Positions 1 through 7,009 are shown, counted from the first letter of the stretch. The stretch: DNA of 46,432 nucleotides from an uncultured Clostridium sp. (GCA_900554565.1 USHX01000012.1:1-46432); one strand, 5' to 3'. Numbers and translations: made by a program. The notes: generated by a model not told the origin, from the sequence alone.

Positions 1-19
1 TAAAAATGAAAAAATTAGT

Positions 20-60
20 ATAAATTCGAATAAAATCGAATAAATTAGAAAACGGGAGAA
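20..60. repeat. 41-bp intergenic repeat, copy 1
   Basis: First of three near-identical copies of an AT-rich unit built as ATAAATTCGAATAAAATCGA followed by ATAAATTAGAAAACGGGAGAA. The others lie just before the first methyltransferase gene (111-152) and before rsmI (927-967). Each ends in a purine-rich, Shine-Dalgarno-like GGGAGAA or AGAGAAA. The unit is not coding. Its role is unknown. Confidence 0.7.
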
Positions 61-110
61 AACAGAAGAATTTAAATTTACCGATAAATTAAATAAATAG
101 AAAAATTAGA

Positions 111-152
111 ATAAATTCGAATAAAATCAAATAAATTAGAAAAAAAGAGAAA
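111..152. repeat. 41-bp intergenic repeat, copy 2
   Basis: Second copy of the same AT-rich unit, with one change in the TCGAA core (TCAAA) and a degenerate purine end (AAAAAAGAGAAAA). It lies directly upstream of the first methyltransferase start. Confidence 0.65.
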
Positions 153-167
153 ATGGGAGATTTTAGA

Positions 168-911
168 ATGGAAATAAAATTAGAAAAAAATGAAAGAATT
201 GATGACCTAGAATTTAAAAATTTAAAAGTAATCCAAAATAAAAATGGATTTTGTTTTGGAATGGATGCAGTACTATTATCAGATTTTGCAAAAAACATAA
301 AAAGAAATGCAACAGTCTTAGATTTAGGAACAGGAACAGGAATAATTCCAATTTTATTATGTGGAAAAACAGAACTAAAAAAAGTAGTTGGAGTAGAAAT
401 ACAAGAAGAAGTAGCTAAGATGGCTAAAAAAAGTATTTTACTAAATAATTTAGAAAATAGATTTGAAATACTAAATTGCAATATAAAAGAATTAAATAAG
501 ATATATGAAAACCAGACATTTGATGTAATAGTAACAAATCCTCCATATAAAAAACAAGATTCGGGAATAATAAATGAAAATGAAAAAAAGTTAATTTCAA
601 GACATGAAATAACTGCAAACTTAGAAGATTTTATAAAAATATCTAAAGATCTCTTAAAAGATAAAGGAGAACTTTATATGGTTCATAGGCCAGAAAGATT
701 AGTAGATATTTTTGAATTAATGAGAAAATATAAAATAGAACCTAAAGAATTAAAAATGGTTTGTCCAAATAAAAATAAAGAACCAAATTTAGTTTTAATA
801 AAAGGTGTAAAAAATGCAAAACCATTTTTGAAAGTAGAAAAAAATTTATATGTTTATGATACAGAAAACAATTATACTAAAGAAATATTAGAAATTTATA
901 ATAAATTATAA
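168..911 (+). CDS. TrmN6-like tRNA (adenine-N6)-methyltransferase
   Basis: A SAM-dependent methyltransferase of 247 residues resembling TrmN6/YfiC, the enzyme that N6-methylates A37 of tRNA-Val. Motif I (LDLGTGTGI) is at residues 51-59 and the catalytic NPPY motif at about 124-127, which is diagnostic of adenine-N6 methyltransferases acting on nucleic acid. I chose ATG at 168 rather than the in-frame ATG at 153 because GGGAGA at 155-160 gives a proper Shine-Dalgarno spacing of 7 nt. The next gene is rsmI, so the two form an RNA-modification pair, as is common in Firmicutes. The fold and chemistry are clear; the exact RNA substrate is inferred from the family and from the neighbour. Confidence 0.85.
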   Translation: MEIKLEKNERIDDLEFKNLKVIQNKNGFCFGMDAVLLSDFAKNIKRNATVLDLGTGTGIIPILLCGKTELKKVVGVEIQEEVAKMAKKSILLNNLENRFEILNCNIKELNKIYENQTFDVIVTNPPYKKQDSGIINENEKKLISRHEITANLEDFIKISKDLLKDKGELYMVHRPERLVDIFELMRKYKIEPKELKMVCPNKNKEPNLVLIKGVKNAKPFLKVEKNLYVYDTENNYTKEILEIYNKL

Positions 912-926
912 TATGAAAAAAATAGC

Positions 927-967
927 ATAAATTCGAAAAAAATCGAATAAATTAGAAAACAGGAGAA
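927..967. repeat. 41-bp intergenic repeat, copy 3
   Basis: Third copy of the AT-rich unit, ending in AAACAGGAGAA and followed at once by the AAAAAAGGAG ribosome-binding site of rsmI. The same block therefore precedes both methyltransferase genes, as if the 5' leader had been duplicated. Confidence 0.65.
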
Positions 968-983
968 AAAAGGAGTTTTTGAA

Positions 984-1811
984 ATGAATGAAAAAAATAA
1001 CGGAATTTTATATATAATAGCAACACCAATTGGAAATTTGGAAGATATAACATTAAGAGCAATTAGAATCTTGAATGAAGTTGATTTAATAGCAGCAGAA
1101 GATACAAGACATACTTTAAAATTATTAAATCATTTAGAAATATCAAAACCAATGGTAAGCTATCATAGACACAACGAAGAACTAAGAGTAGATGGGTTAG
1201 TAGAAAAATTAAAAGAAGGAAAAAATATTGGTTTAGTATCTGATGCTGGAACACCAGGAATATGTGATCCAGGAGAAGAGATAATAAAAAAATGTATAGA
1301 AGAAAATATAAAAATAATACCAATTCCTGGAGCATGTGCAATGATAAATGCATTAATTTGTTCAGGAATAAGTACAAAAGAATTTTCATTTTTTGGTTTT
1401 TTACCATTAAATAAAAAAACAAGAAAAATAAAATTAGAAGAAATACAAAAATCAAAAAGAACAATAATATTATATGAAGCACCACATAAATTAAAAACAA
1501 CGTTAAATGATTTAAAAGATATTTTAGGAAATAGAAAAATAGTTTTAGCAAGAGAGTTAACAAAAATACATGAAGAATACATAAGAGGGACAGCAGAAGA
1601 ATTAATACAAAAAACAGAACAGATAAAAGGTGAGTTTGTATTAATTATAGAAGAAAATAATATTGAAGAGGAAAATGAATTGAATAATTTAAGTATAGAA
1701 GAGCATTATAAATATTATGAAAATAAAGGACTAGATAAAAAAGAAATAATTAAAAAAATAGCTAAAGATAGAAACGTGAATAAAAATGAAATATATAAAT
1801 ATTTTATATAA
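984..1811 (+). CDS. rsmI: 16S rRNA (cytidine1402-2'-O)-methyltransferase RsmI
   Basis: RsmI 2'-O-methylates C1402 in the decoding centre of 16S rRNA using SAM. The 275-residue protein has the tetrapyrrole-methylase fold signatures of the family: YIIATPIGNLEDITLRAIRI near the N-terminus, AAEDTRHT at about 36-43, and the glycine-rich SDAGTPGICDPG at about 83-94. Its length matches the family. An AGGAG site at 971-975 lies 8 nt before the ATG. It follows the TrmN6-like gene, giving a small RNA-modification operon. No odd features are seen. Confidence 0.95.
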   Translation: MNEKNNGILYIIATPIGNLEDITLRAIRILNEVDLIAAEDTRHTLKLLNHLEISKPMVSYHRHNEELRVDGLVEKLKEGKNIGLVSDAGTPGICDPGEEIIKKCIEENIKIIPIPGACAMINALICSGISTKEFSFFGFLPLNKKTRKIKLEEIQKSKRTIILYEAPHKLKTTLNDLKDILGNRKIVLARELTKIHEEYIRGTAEELIQKTEQIKGEFVLIIEENNIEEENELNNLSIEEHYKYYENKGLDKKEIIKKIAKDRNVNKNEIYKYFI

Positions 1812-1846
1812 AAATAAACCCTACATTAAATATGGGGGTTATTTTT
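1811..1846 (+). terminator. weak terminator after rsmI
   Basis: AAATAAACCC pairs imperfectly with GGGTTATTTT around a short loop and is followed by T-rich sequence. It lies between the convergent rsmI and abrB genes and could serve both. Confidence 0.4.
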
Positions 1847-1860
1847 ATAAATAATTTATT

Positions 1861-2115
1861 TTATTCTTCATCTTTTAATTTTCCAATTTTTGTAGAACAA
1901 TTTTTACAAATTAATTTATCATTATATGTTAATAAATTTTTTGTACTTCCACAAAAAATACAGTTTGGTTCAAATTTTTTAAGTACGATTGAAGAACCAT
2001 CTACATAAATTTCTATTGGATCTTTTTCAACTATATCAAATTGATTTCGTATTTCAATCGGAATAACAACTCTACCTAGCTCGTCCATTTTTCTAATGAT
2101 TCCTGTTGATTTCAT
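1861..2115 (-). CDS. AbrB/SpoVT-family transition-state regulator
   Basis: A small DNA-binding regulator of 84 residues. Residues 1-45 carry the swapped-hairpin AbrB domain (STGIIRKMDELGRVVIPIEI), the signature of AbrB, Abh and SpoVT, which repress post-exponential and sporulation genes. The C-terminal half has two Cys pairs (C52-x2-C55 and C70-x2-C73) that form a likely zinc knuckle; this form is common in clostridial AbrB proteins but absent from B. subtilis AbrB. GGAGG lies just upstream of the ATG, and a TTGACC-17-TATATT promoter lies at 2163-2191 on the same strand. Which AbrB paralogue it is cannot be decided. Confidence 0.9.
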   Translation of the reverse strand: MKSTGIIRKMDELGRVVIPIEIRNQFDIVEKDPIEIYVDGSSIVLKKFEPNCIFCGSTKNLLTYNDKLICKNCSTKIGKLKDEE

Positions 2116-2162
2116 AAACTACTCCTCCTTAAAAGTTATATTTTTACAATCCGTGTATCCAT

Positions 2163-2191
2163 AATATATCACAAATGAAACGCAAGGTCAA
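2163..2191 (-). promoter_or_regulatory. sigma-A-type promoter for the abrB-like gene
   Basis: Read on the minus strand: TTGACC (2186-2191), 17 nt, TATATT (2163-2168). It lies about 50 nt upstream of the start codon. Confidence 0.6.
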
Positions 2192-2243
2192 TTATATTGT
2201 AATAAAAAAGTAATATTTGAATAAAATTGTTTAGGTGATAAGT

Positions 2244-2823
2244 ATGCTAAATATAGTTTGGCCAATTTTTATAATAATATCATTTTTATATGCAATTTTT
2301 TCAGGAAATTTAGAAAATTTAAATACATCAATTTTTAATAGCACAGATGATGCTGTAAAATTAACAATAAATTTATTAGGAACAATGTGTTTCTGGAATG
2401 GAGTAATGCAAATAGCAAGTAAAACTAATTTAATAGAAAAGTTAACTAAGTTTCTAGATCCAGTTATAAAATTTTTATTTCCTGAACAAAAAAATAATAA
2501 AAAAATAAAAAAAGAAATATCAATGAATATGATTGCAAATATTTTAGGACTAGGAAATGCAGCAACTCCATTAGGTCTTAAAGCAATGCAGTCAATGCAA
2601 GAGGAAAATAAAGAGAAAGAAACTTTAACTGATTCAATGCTTATGTTTATTGTTATAAATACAGCGTCGATTCAAATTATTCCTACAACAGTAATAGCAA
2701 TTAGAAATTCTTTAGGCTCTAAAAATCCTACAGCTATAGTATTCCCAGTATGGATAGCGACAATATGTGCTGCTATTGCACGGAGTTACAGTTGTAAAAA
2801 TAATAATAAAAAAGAAAAAATAA
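2244..2823 (+). CDS. spmA: spore maturation protein SpmA (contains a CGG +1 frameshift)
   Basis: SpmA acts with SpmB in spore core dehydration and heat resistance and belongs to the nucleoside-recognition (Gate) membrane family. The protein begins MLNIVWPIF and carries the characteristic NMIANILGLGNAATPLGLKA stretch near residue 95. ATG 2244 is preferred to the upstream in-frame GTG because AGGTGAT sits just ahead of it. In the zero frame the end reads IARSYSCKNNN and continues into an unrelated tail to 2879. Skipping the C of CGG at 2781-2783 gives IAGVTVVKIIIKKKK and a stop at 2823, a normal hydrophobic SpmA C-terminus and a normal length of 192 residues. spmB follows directly. Family assignment is certain; whether the shift is real recoding is the open question. 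Confidence 0.85.
2781..2784 (+). other. putative +1 recoding site (GCA CGG A)
   Basis: In-frame CGG following GCA. Reading GGA instead of CGG restores the SpmA C-terminus (site 1 of 6 of the same kind in this window). Confidence 0.7.
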
Positions 2824-2875
2824 AGGTTTATAGATACCTTACTAAAAATCTAAATATAATATATAGGTATAATAA

Positions 2876-3403
2876 ATGAAACTAATAAATTTTATTTCAA
2901 ATTTGGCGATGCCTGCAATTATTTTACTAATTGTAATGTATGGGATAAAGGAAAAAAATAAAGTTTTTGATACATTTTTGGAAGGTGCAAAAGATGGAAT
3001 AGAGACAACTGTTAGTATATTTCCAACTTTAGTTGGACTATTTGTAGCGATTGGAGCCCTGAGAAGTTCGGGGATTTTGGACATGATAATAAATATTATA
3101 AATCCAATTTTAACAATAATAAATTTTCCAAGTGAATTAATGCCTTTGACGTTGTTACGACCTATTTCTGGAAGTAGTTCAATAGCAGTAGCAACAGATA
3201 TTATGAAAAATTGTGGAGTTGATAGTTTGTTAGGAACTATGGCATCAACAATTATGGGGTCAACAGAAACTACATTATATACAATTGCAATTTATACTAG
3301 TTGTATAAAAGTAAAAAATACCAGATTTGTTTTGATTGCAGCTCTAACAGCAGATATAGTTGGGATGTTAACTAGTGTTGCAGTTTGTCGATTTTTGTCG
3401 TAA
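2876..3403 (+). CDS. spmB: spore maturation protein SpmB
   Basis: The partner of SpmA in spore maturation, a 175-residue integral membrane protein of the Gate family. Hydrophobic segments alternate through the whole length, and the conserved core LRPISGSSSIAVATDIM lies near residue 105, followed by GSTETTLYTIAIY. The length is normal for SpmB. The ATG at 2876 overlaps the zero-frame stop of spmA (ATGA), but if spmA is recoded and ends at 2823 the real gap is 52 nt with a weak AGGT ahead of the start. The last codons and the stop are part of a 38-bp direct repeat that recurs at 4135. Confidence 0.95.
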   Translation: MKLINFISNLAMPAIILLIVMYGIKEKNKVFDTFLEGAKDGIETTVSIFPTLVGLFVAIGALRSSGILDMIINIINPILTIINFPSELMPLTLLRPISGSSSIAVATDIMKNCGVDSLLGTMASTIMGSTETTLYTIAIYTSCIKVKNTRFVLIAALTADIVGMLTSVAVCRFLS

Positions 3404-3421
3404 ACTTTTTGTTGACAAGAT
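3384..3421. repeat. 38-bp direct repeat flanking the toxin-antitoxin module, copy 1
   Basis: TTTGTCG-ATT-TTTGTCG-T followed by AAACTTTTTGTTGACAAGAT. It covers the last codons and stop of spmB and supplies the -35 box of the antitoxin promoter. The copy at 4135-4172 matches at 34 of 38 positions. Confidence 0.8.
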
Positions 3422-3441
3422 TACATAAATTGTGTTAATAT
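3412..3441 (+). promoter_or_regulatory. promoter of the type III antitoxin RNA
   Basis: TTGACA (3412-3417), 18 nt, TAATAT (3436-3441), about 33 nt upstream of the first RNA repeat. Confidence 0.65.
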
Positions 3442-3474
3442 GAATATACTAATTAGGAAGACTTTGTTTTTACA

Positions 3475-3574
3475 AATGTATTTATCGCCACCTCTTTGGC
3501 GAGATATAAGTGATAGAGTGGATAAATGTATTTGTCGCCGCCTCTTTGGCGAGATATAAATGAGAGAGTGAATA
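3475..3574 (+). ncRNA. type III antitoxin RNA, two tandem 50-nt repeats
   Basis: Two head-to-tail 50-nt units (3475-3524 and 3525-3574) that differ at a handful of positions. Each starts AAATGTATTT and contains the hairpin TCGCC-rCCTCTTT-GGCGA, then GAGATATAA and a purine-rich end. A partial third unit (AAATTAATAG) follows. Tandem repeats, then a short terminator, then a ribosome-binding site and the toxin gene is the exact architecture of type III toxin-antitoxin loci (toxIN, cptIN, tenpIN), where the toxin RNase cuts the precursor into single-repeat pseudoknots that bind and inhibit it. Confidence 0.8.
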
Positions 3575-3584
3575 AATTAATAGG

Positions 3585-3617
3585 GGCTTACCACATAAAT
3601 ATGGTGAGTCTCTTTTT
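3585..3617 (+). terminator. attenuating terminator between antitoxin repeats and toxin
   Basis: GGCTTACCA pairs with TGGTGAGTC (wobble pairs allowed) around an 8-nt loop, followed by TCTTTTT. In type III systems a leaky terminator here keeps antitoxin RNA in excess over toxin mRNA. Confidence 0.7.
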
Positions 3618-3633
3618 AGTTAGGAGGGATAAA

Positions 3634-4134
3634 TTGAATATTGAAGAAGGATATTTTTACTTTATAAAAAATGAATTTTTTGAAAAAGTAAAAGATTCAG
3701 AATTAATGAAAAATAAGAAAAATGGGATAAAAAGACCTTGCTATTATTGTTTTAAAAATAGGCTTGATGATAAAACAATATGGTTTATTCCATTAAGTTC
3801 AAAGGTCGAAAAATATAAAAAAATTTATAATCATAAAATTGAAAAACAAAAAAGACAAGGAAAAAAGGTATCAATAGATACAATTGTTTTTGGGAATGTT
3901 GCTAATATTTATAGTACATTTTTAATACAAAACATGTTTCCAGTAACTGAAGAATATATAGAAAATCAATATATAAAAAATAATGTAAAAATAAAATTAT
4001 CAAATAAGTTGAAAAATGAAATAATATTTAAAGCAATGAAAGTACTTAACCTATATGACCACGGAATGAAAAATATTATTTTTCCGGATATAGATAATAT
4101 ATTAAGGCAGCTAAAATGCGGGGAACAAGCTTAA
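3634..4134 (+). CDS. type III toxin, ToxN/CptN/TenpN-type endoribonuclease
   Basis: A 166-residue protein that I recognise as a type III toxin from the pattern RPCYYCFKN...WFIPLSSKVEKYKKI near residues 30-66, the DTIVFGNV segment at about 85-92, and QNMFPVTEEYI at about 101-111. These resemble CptN or TenpN-like toxins that cleave RNA and block growth until inhibited by their repeat RNA. I start it at TTG 3634, six nt after a perfect AGGAGG; no later ATG has a ribosome-binding site. Longer upstream reading frames run into the RNA repeats and are not real. The gene is probably expressed by leakage through the preceding terminator. The context makes the assignment strong; the subfamily is uncertain. 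Confidence 0.8.
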   Translation: MNIEEGYFYFIKNEFFEKVKDSELMKNKKNGIKRPCYYCFKNRLDDKTIWFIPLSSKVEKYKKIYNHKIEKQKRQGKKVSIDTIVFGNVANIYSTFLIQNMFPVTEEYIENQYIKNNVKIKLSNKLKNEIIFKAMKVLNLYDHGMKNIIFPDIDNILRQLKCGEQA

Positions 4135-4172
4135 TTTGTCGGAATTTGTCGAAAACTTTTTGTTGACAAGAT
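4135..4172. repeat. 38-bp direct repeat flanking the toxin-antitoxin module, copy 2
   Basis: TTTGTCG-GAA-TTTGTCG-A followed by AAACTTTTTGTTGACAAGAT, starting at the toxin stop codon. Its TTGACA is again a -35 box, here for the promoter at 4163-4191. Confidence 0.8.
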
Positions 4173-4191
4173 AAAAAAACGAGAGTATAAT
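4163..4191 (+). promoter_or_regulatory. consensus sigma-A promoter after the toxin gene
   Basis: TTGACA (4163-4168), 17 nt, TATAAT (4186-4191): a perfect consensus, one of the best promoters in the window. It drives a short transcript with only a 32-codon reading frame. Confidence 0.75.
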
Positions 4192-4224
4192 AAAACAAAT
4201 TTATTCAAAAGGAAAATTCAAAAA

Positions 4225-4323
4225 ATGATAAAAATCATAATGTTTATTTCAATATTTTTATTCGTAAAAAAATGGACAATCAAAAGATTATCCAAAAAAA
4301 TCAAAACAAATAAAATTAAATAA
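4225..4323 (+). CDS. 32-residue hydrophobic-basic membrane peptide
   Basis: A short frame encoding MIKIIMFISIFLFV, one membrane-spanning segment, then a tail very rich in Lys and Arg with one Trp. It sits 33 nt after a perfect promoter and is followed by a branched hairpin (4333-4391). The only Shine-Dalgarno-like sequence, AAAGG, is about 12 nt upstream, so translation would be weak. Its shape resembles small type I toxin or stress peptides, but there is no homology evidence and it may be chance coding in an sRNA. Confidence 0.35.
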   Translation: MIKIIMFISIFLFVKKWTIKRLSKKIKTNKIK

Positions 4324-4332
4324 GTTTTTAAA

Positions 4333-4391
4333 TTTGTAGAGACATCTAAAAAATAATAGATAGCCCCTATTATAAAAAAGAGCTCTACAAA
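4333..4391. other. branched hairpin structure, possible sRNA 3' end
   Basis: TTTGTAGAG (4333-4341) pairs with CTCTACAAA (4383-4391) and encloses a second stem ATAATAG/CTATTAT. No good U-run follows on either strand, so it is not a standard terminator. It lies between the small peptide frame and the convergent rlmH. Confidence 0.5.
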
Positions 4392-4402
4392 ACCAATATA
4401 AA

Positions 4403-4882
4403 TTATCTATGATAAGTTTCTCCATGAGAAATTTTAAAAGCTCTAAAAATTTGTTCTAACAAAAATACCCTAATTAGTTGATGAGGAAAAGTCATTTTTG
4501 AAAAACAAATTTTAAAATTACATTTAGAAAGAAGTTCTTGAGTTAGCCCTAAAGAACCACCAATAATAAATGTTAAATGGCTATTAGACATAGAAAGTTC
4601 TTCAATTTTACTAGAAAATTGTTCAGAAGAAAGTTCCTTTCCATTTAAATCTAATGCAATTACAAAAGAATCTTTTTTTACATGATTTAGAATATTTGAA
4701 CATTCTTTATTTTTAATATCTATTTCTAAACTAGGATTTAATTTATCTGGTATTTTCTCATCAGGCAATTCTGTAATTGTTAACTTACAATATCTAGATA
4801 AGCGCTTTTTATACTCATCTAAAGCATCTCTTAAATATTTTTCTTTGATTTTTCCAACACAAATTATTTGTATATTTAGCAT
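4403..4882 (-). CDS. rlmH: 23S rRNA pseudouridine1915 N3-methyltransferase RlmH
   Basis: RlmH methylates pseudouridine 1915 in helix 69 of 23S rRNA on the assembled 70S ribosome. The 159-residue protein is the normal size, with the SPOUT-fold signatures: LNIQIICVGKIKEKYLRDAL at the N-terminus, IGGSLGL (SAM-binding knot) at about 106-112, and the C-terminal LEQIFRAFKI...GETYHR. ATG 4882 is chosen because AAGGAG precedes it by 5 nt; the longer frame from 4909 would overlap that site. It is the last gene of the minus-strand spoIIR-murA-walJ-rlmH cluster, and walJ-rlmH adjacency is also seen in Bacillus. Confidence 0.95.
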   Translation of the reverse strand: MLNIQIICVGKIKEKYLRDALDEYKKRLSRYCKLTITELPDEKIPDKLNPSLEIDIKNKECSNILNHVKKDSFVIALDLNGKELSSEQFSSKIEELSMSNSHLTFIIGGSLGLTQELLSKCNFKICFSKMTFPHQLIRVFLLEQIFRAFKISHGETYHR

Positions 4883-4937
4883 AATAACTCCTTTATAAAA
4901 AATAGGCATTAAATAAATTTAATACCTAAATTTAAAA

Positions 4938-5727
4938 TTATAATTCAATAAGTTTGCTATTTGAATCTCTTTTAGCAACAGCTAAATTTAGAGAATTTTC
5001 ATCATAATTATTAAAAATTAATTCATCTAGTACTGTTTGATATGCAAGCTCTGGAAAGTTACTTTGTTTACTCAAATGTCCTAGCATGGCACTTTTTAAT
5101 CCAGATTGTAAAAGATAAGAAATTGTTTTTCCTGCCATTTCATTTGGTAAGTGACCTGTTGGGCCTGCAATACGAGATTTTAATGAAAATGGATAAGGAG
5201 AGCACCTTAATACTTCTGGATCATAGTTTGCTTCTAATAAAACAAATAGACTTTCTTCTAAATTTTTTAGAATAGAATTGGTCATATGACCAATATCTGT
5301 TGCAATACTTATTTTTTTAGCATCTTTGTAAATGTTGAATCCGCAAGGGTTTGCAGCATCATGTGGAATAGAAAATGGATTTATTGTTAAATCGCCAATT
5401 TCAAATTTTTCACTTACTTTAAATGTTTTTATATTATTAGATGATATTTTGTCTCTTTGTTTTGGCATAGCATCTAAAGTTTGTTGATTCACAAACACAG
5501 GTAAATCAAATTTTTTAGATAGTGTTCCGAAGACCTTGAACATGGTCTGTATGTTCGTGAGTTACTAAAATACCATCTATAGAATTTGGGTTTACATCTA
5601 TATTAGATAAAGCAGTTTCAATTTTCTTACAACTTACACCAGCATCTATTAGTAATTTGGTATTTTGTGTTTCAACAAAAAGACTATTTCCACTACTTCC
5701 ACTGTATAAACTACAAAAATTTAGCAT
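4938..5727 (-). CDS. walJ: WalJ/YycJ-type MBL-fold hydrolase (contains a CGG +1 frameshift)
   Basis: A metallo-beta-lactamase-fold protein related to YycJ/WalJ, which has been linked to cell division and DNA repair. The N-terminus MLNFCSLYSGSSGNSLFVE and the metal-binding VTHEHTDHVQG at about 55-65 are typical. The zero frame stops shortly after, at HVQGLRNTI. Skipping the C of CGG (minus strand, 5529-5527, codon 67) gives HVQGLGTLSKKFDLPVFVN and continues through SIPHDAANPCGFNI, IATDIGHM and a conserved MLGHLSKQSNFPELA region to 4938, a full 262-residue protein. Everything except the one base is intact. It overlaps no neighbour and follows murA by 22 nt, so it is cotranscribed. Confidence 0.85.
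5526..5529 (-). other. putative +1 recoding site (CTT CGG A)
   Basis: In-frame CGG following CTT on the minus strand. Reading GGA restores the WalJ sequence HVQGLGTLSKK (site 2 of 6). Confidence 0.7.
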
Positions 5728-5749
5728 ATTATTTCTTCTTTCTTTGGTT

Positions 5750-7009
5750 TTATTCTTTTACTCTTTCAATTTTTGCACCGATTTTTCTAAATTTTTCTTC
5801 TATGTTTTCATAACCTCTATCAATGTGTTGAAGATTATAGATTTCTGTAACTCCTTCAGCTGCAGTACCAGCAACTACTAATGCGGCTCCAGCCCTTAAG
5901 TCTGTTGAGTAAACAGGTGCACCATGTAATTTTTTTACACCTTCAAAAAAGGCATTTTTACCTTGGGCTGTTATTTTAGCTCCCATTTTGTTTAATTCAT
6001 CAGTATATTGGAATCTTGAATCCCAAATACTTTCGTTTATTGTGCTTGTCCCATTAGCTAAAGATAAAACAACACCCATTTGTGGTTGTAAATCTGTAGG
6101 AAATCCTGGATATGGTAATGTTTTAATATTAGCTTTGCTTGGTCTTTTATTACACCAAACTCTAATACTATCTCCATTATCTTCAACATTTCCACCTACT
6201 TCTATAATTTTAGCTGTAATAGATTCTAAGTGTTTTGTTATACAATTTTTTAATAATAAATCTCCTCTTGTTGCAACAGCTGCAAGCATGAAAGTTCCGG
6301 CTTCTATTTGGTCTGGAACTACTGAATAAGTAGCACCACCATGTAATTTTTCTACACCATTTATTTTAATTACATCTGTTCCTGCACCTCTTATGTCTGC
6401 ACCCATTGTGTTTAAAAAGTTAGCAACATCAACAATATGTGGTTCTTTTGCAGCATTATCTATTATAGTTGTACCTTTTGCTAAAACAGCAGCAAGCATA
6501 ACATTTATAGTAGCACCAACAGAAACGATATCCATGTATATTGATGTACCTTTTAATTTTTTAGCTTTAGCATAAATTGTACCTTTTTCTAAGGAAACAG
6601 TTGCACCTAAACGTTCGAAACCTTTTATATGTTGGTCAATTGGTCTTGCACCTAATTTACAACCACCAGGCATTCCAACTTCAATTTCGCCCATTCTTCC
6701 AAGCATTGCACCAATTACATAATAAGATGCTCTAAATTTGCTTGTTAAATCTAGTGGAGCTTTTGTTGTTACTATATTTGTTGTATCAATTGTAATGCTG
6801 TGTTGTGAGTTCCAAGTTATTTTTGCTCCTAGTTCTTCTAATATTTTACAAGATATTTGTATATCACTTATATTTGGTAAATTTTCAATTGTGCAAACTC
6901 CATCAATTAAAAGTGTTGCTGGTAAAAGGGCAACAGCTGCATTTTTTGCACCACTTATTACTACTTCTCCTTTTAATTGTGTAGGTCCAGTTACTACTAA
7001 TTTTTCCAA
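5750..7009 (-). CDS. murA: UDP-N-acetylglucosamine 1-carboxyvinyltransferase MurA
   Basis: MurA transfers enolpyruvate from PEP to UDP-GlcNAc, the first committed step of peptidoglycan synthesis in the cytoplasm. At 419 residues it is full length. The substrate-binding SGAKNAAVALLPA lies at about 19-31 and the active-site loop MPGGCKLGARPID at about 114-126, including the fosfomycin-target Cys. The tandem inside-out alpha/beta repeats are visible through MGA motifs. It starts with TTG at 7009, 8 nt after GGGGGT. It lies between spoIIR and walJ on the minus strand. Many Firmicutes carry two MurA copies; this one sits in a sporulation context. Confidence 0.97.
   Translation of the reverse strand: MEKLVVTGPTQLKGEVVISGAKNAAVALLPATLLIDGVCTIENLPNISDIQISCKILEELGAKITWNSQHSITIDTTNIVTTKAPLDLTSKFRASYYVIGAMLGRMGEIEVGMPGGCKLGARPIDQHIKGFERLGATVSLEKGTIYAKAKKLKGTSIYMDIVSVGATINVMLAAVLAKGTTIIDNAAKEPHIVDVANFLNTMGADIRGAGTDVIKINGVEKLHGGATYSVVPDQIEAGTFMLAAVATRGDLLLKNCITKHLESITAKIIEVGGNVEDNGDSIRVWCNKRPSKANIKTLPYPGFPTDLQPQMGVVLSLANGTSTINESIWDSRFQYTDELNKMGAKITAQGKNAFFEGVKKLHGAPVYSTDLRAGAALVVAGTAAEGVTEIYNLQHIDRGYENIEEKFRKIGAKIERVKE

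Noticed and set aside
1063..1563. Long antisense frames rich in Leu, Phe and Tyr opposite many genes
   Set aside because: These are shadows of A-rich genes on the other strand. They lack ribosome-binding sites and family motifs.
3475..3574. CRISPR array
   Set aside because: Only two adjacent units, repeated over their whole 50 nt with no variable spacers, and no cas genes. The layout fits a type III antitoxin RNA.
3526..3633. Longer toxin starting upstream of 3634
   Set aside because: It would be translated from the antitoxin repeats and the terminator, and has no ribosome-binding site.
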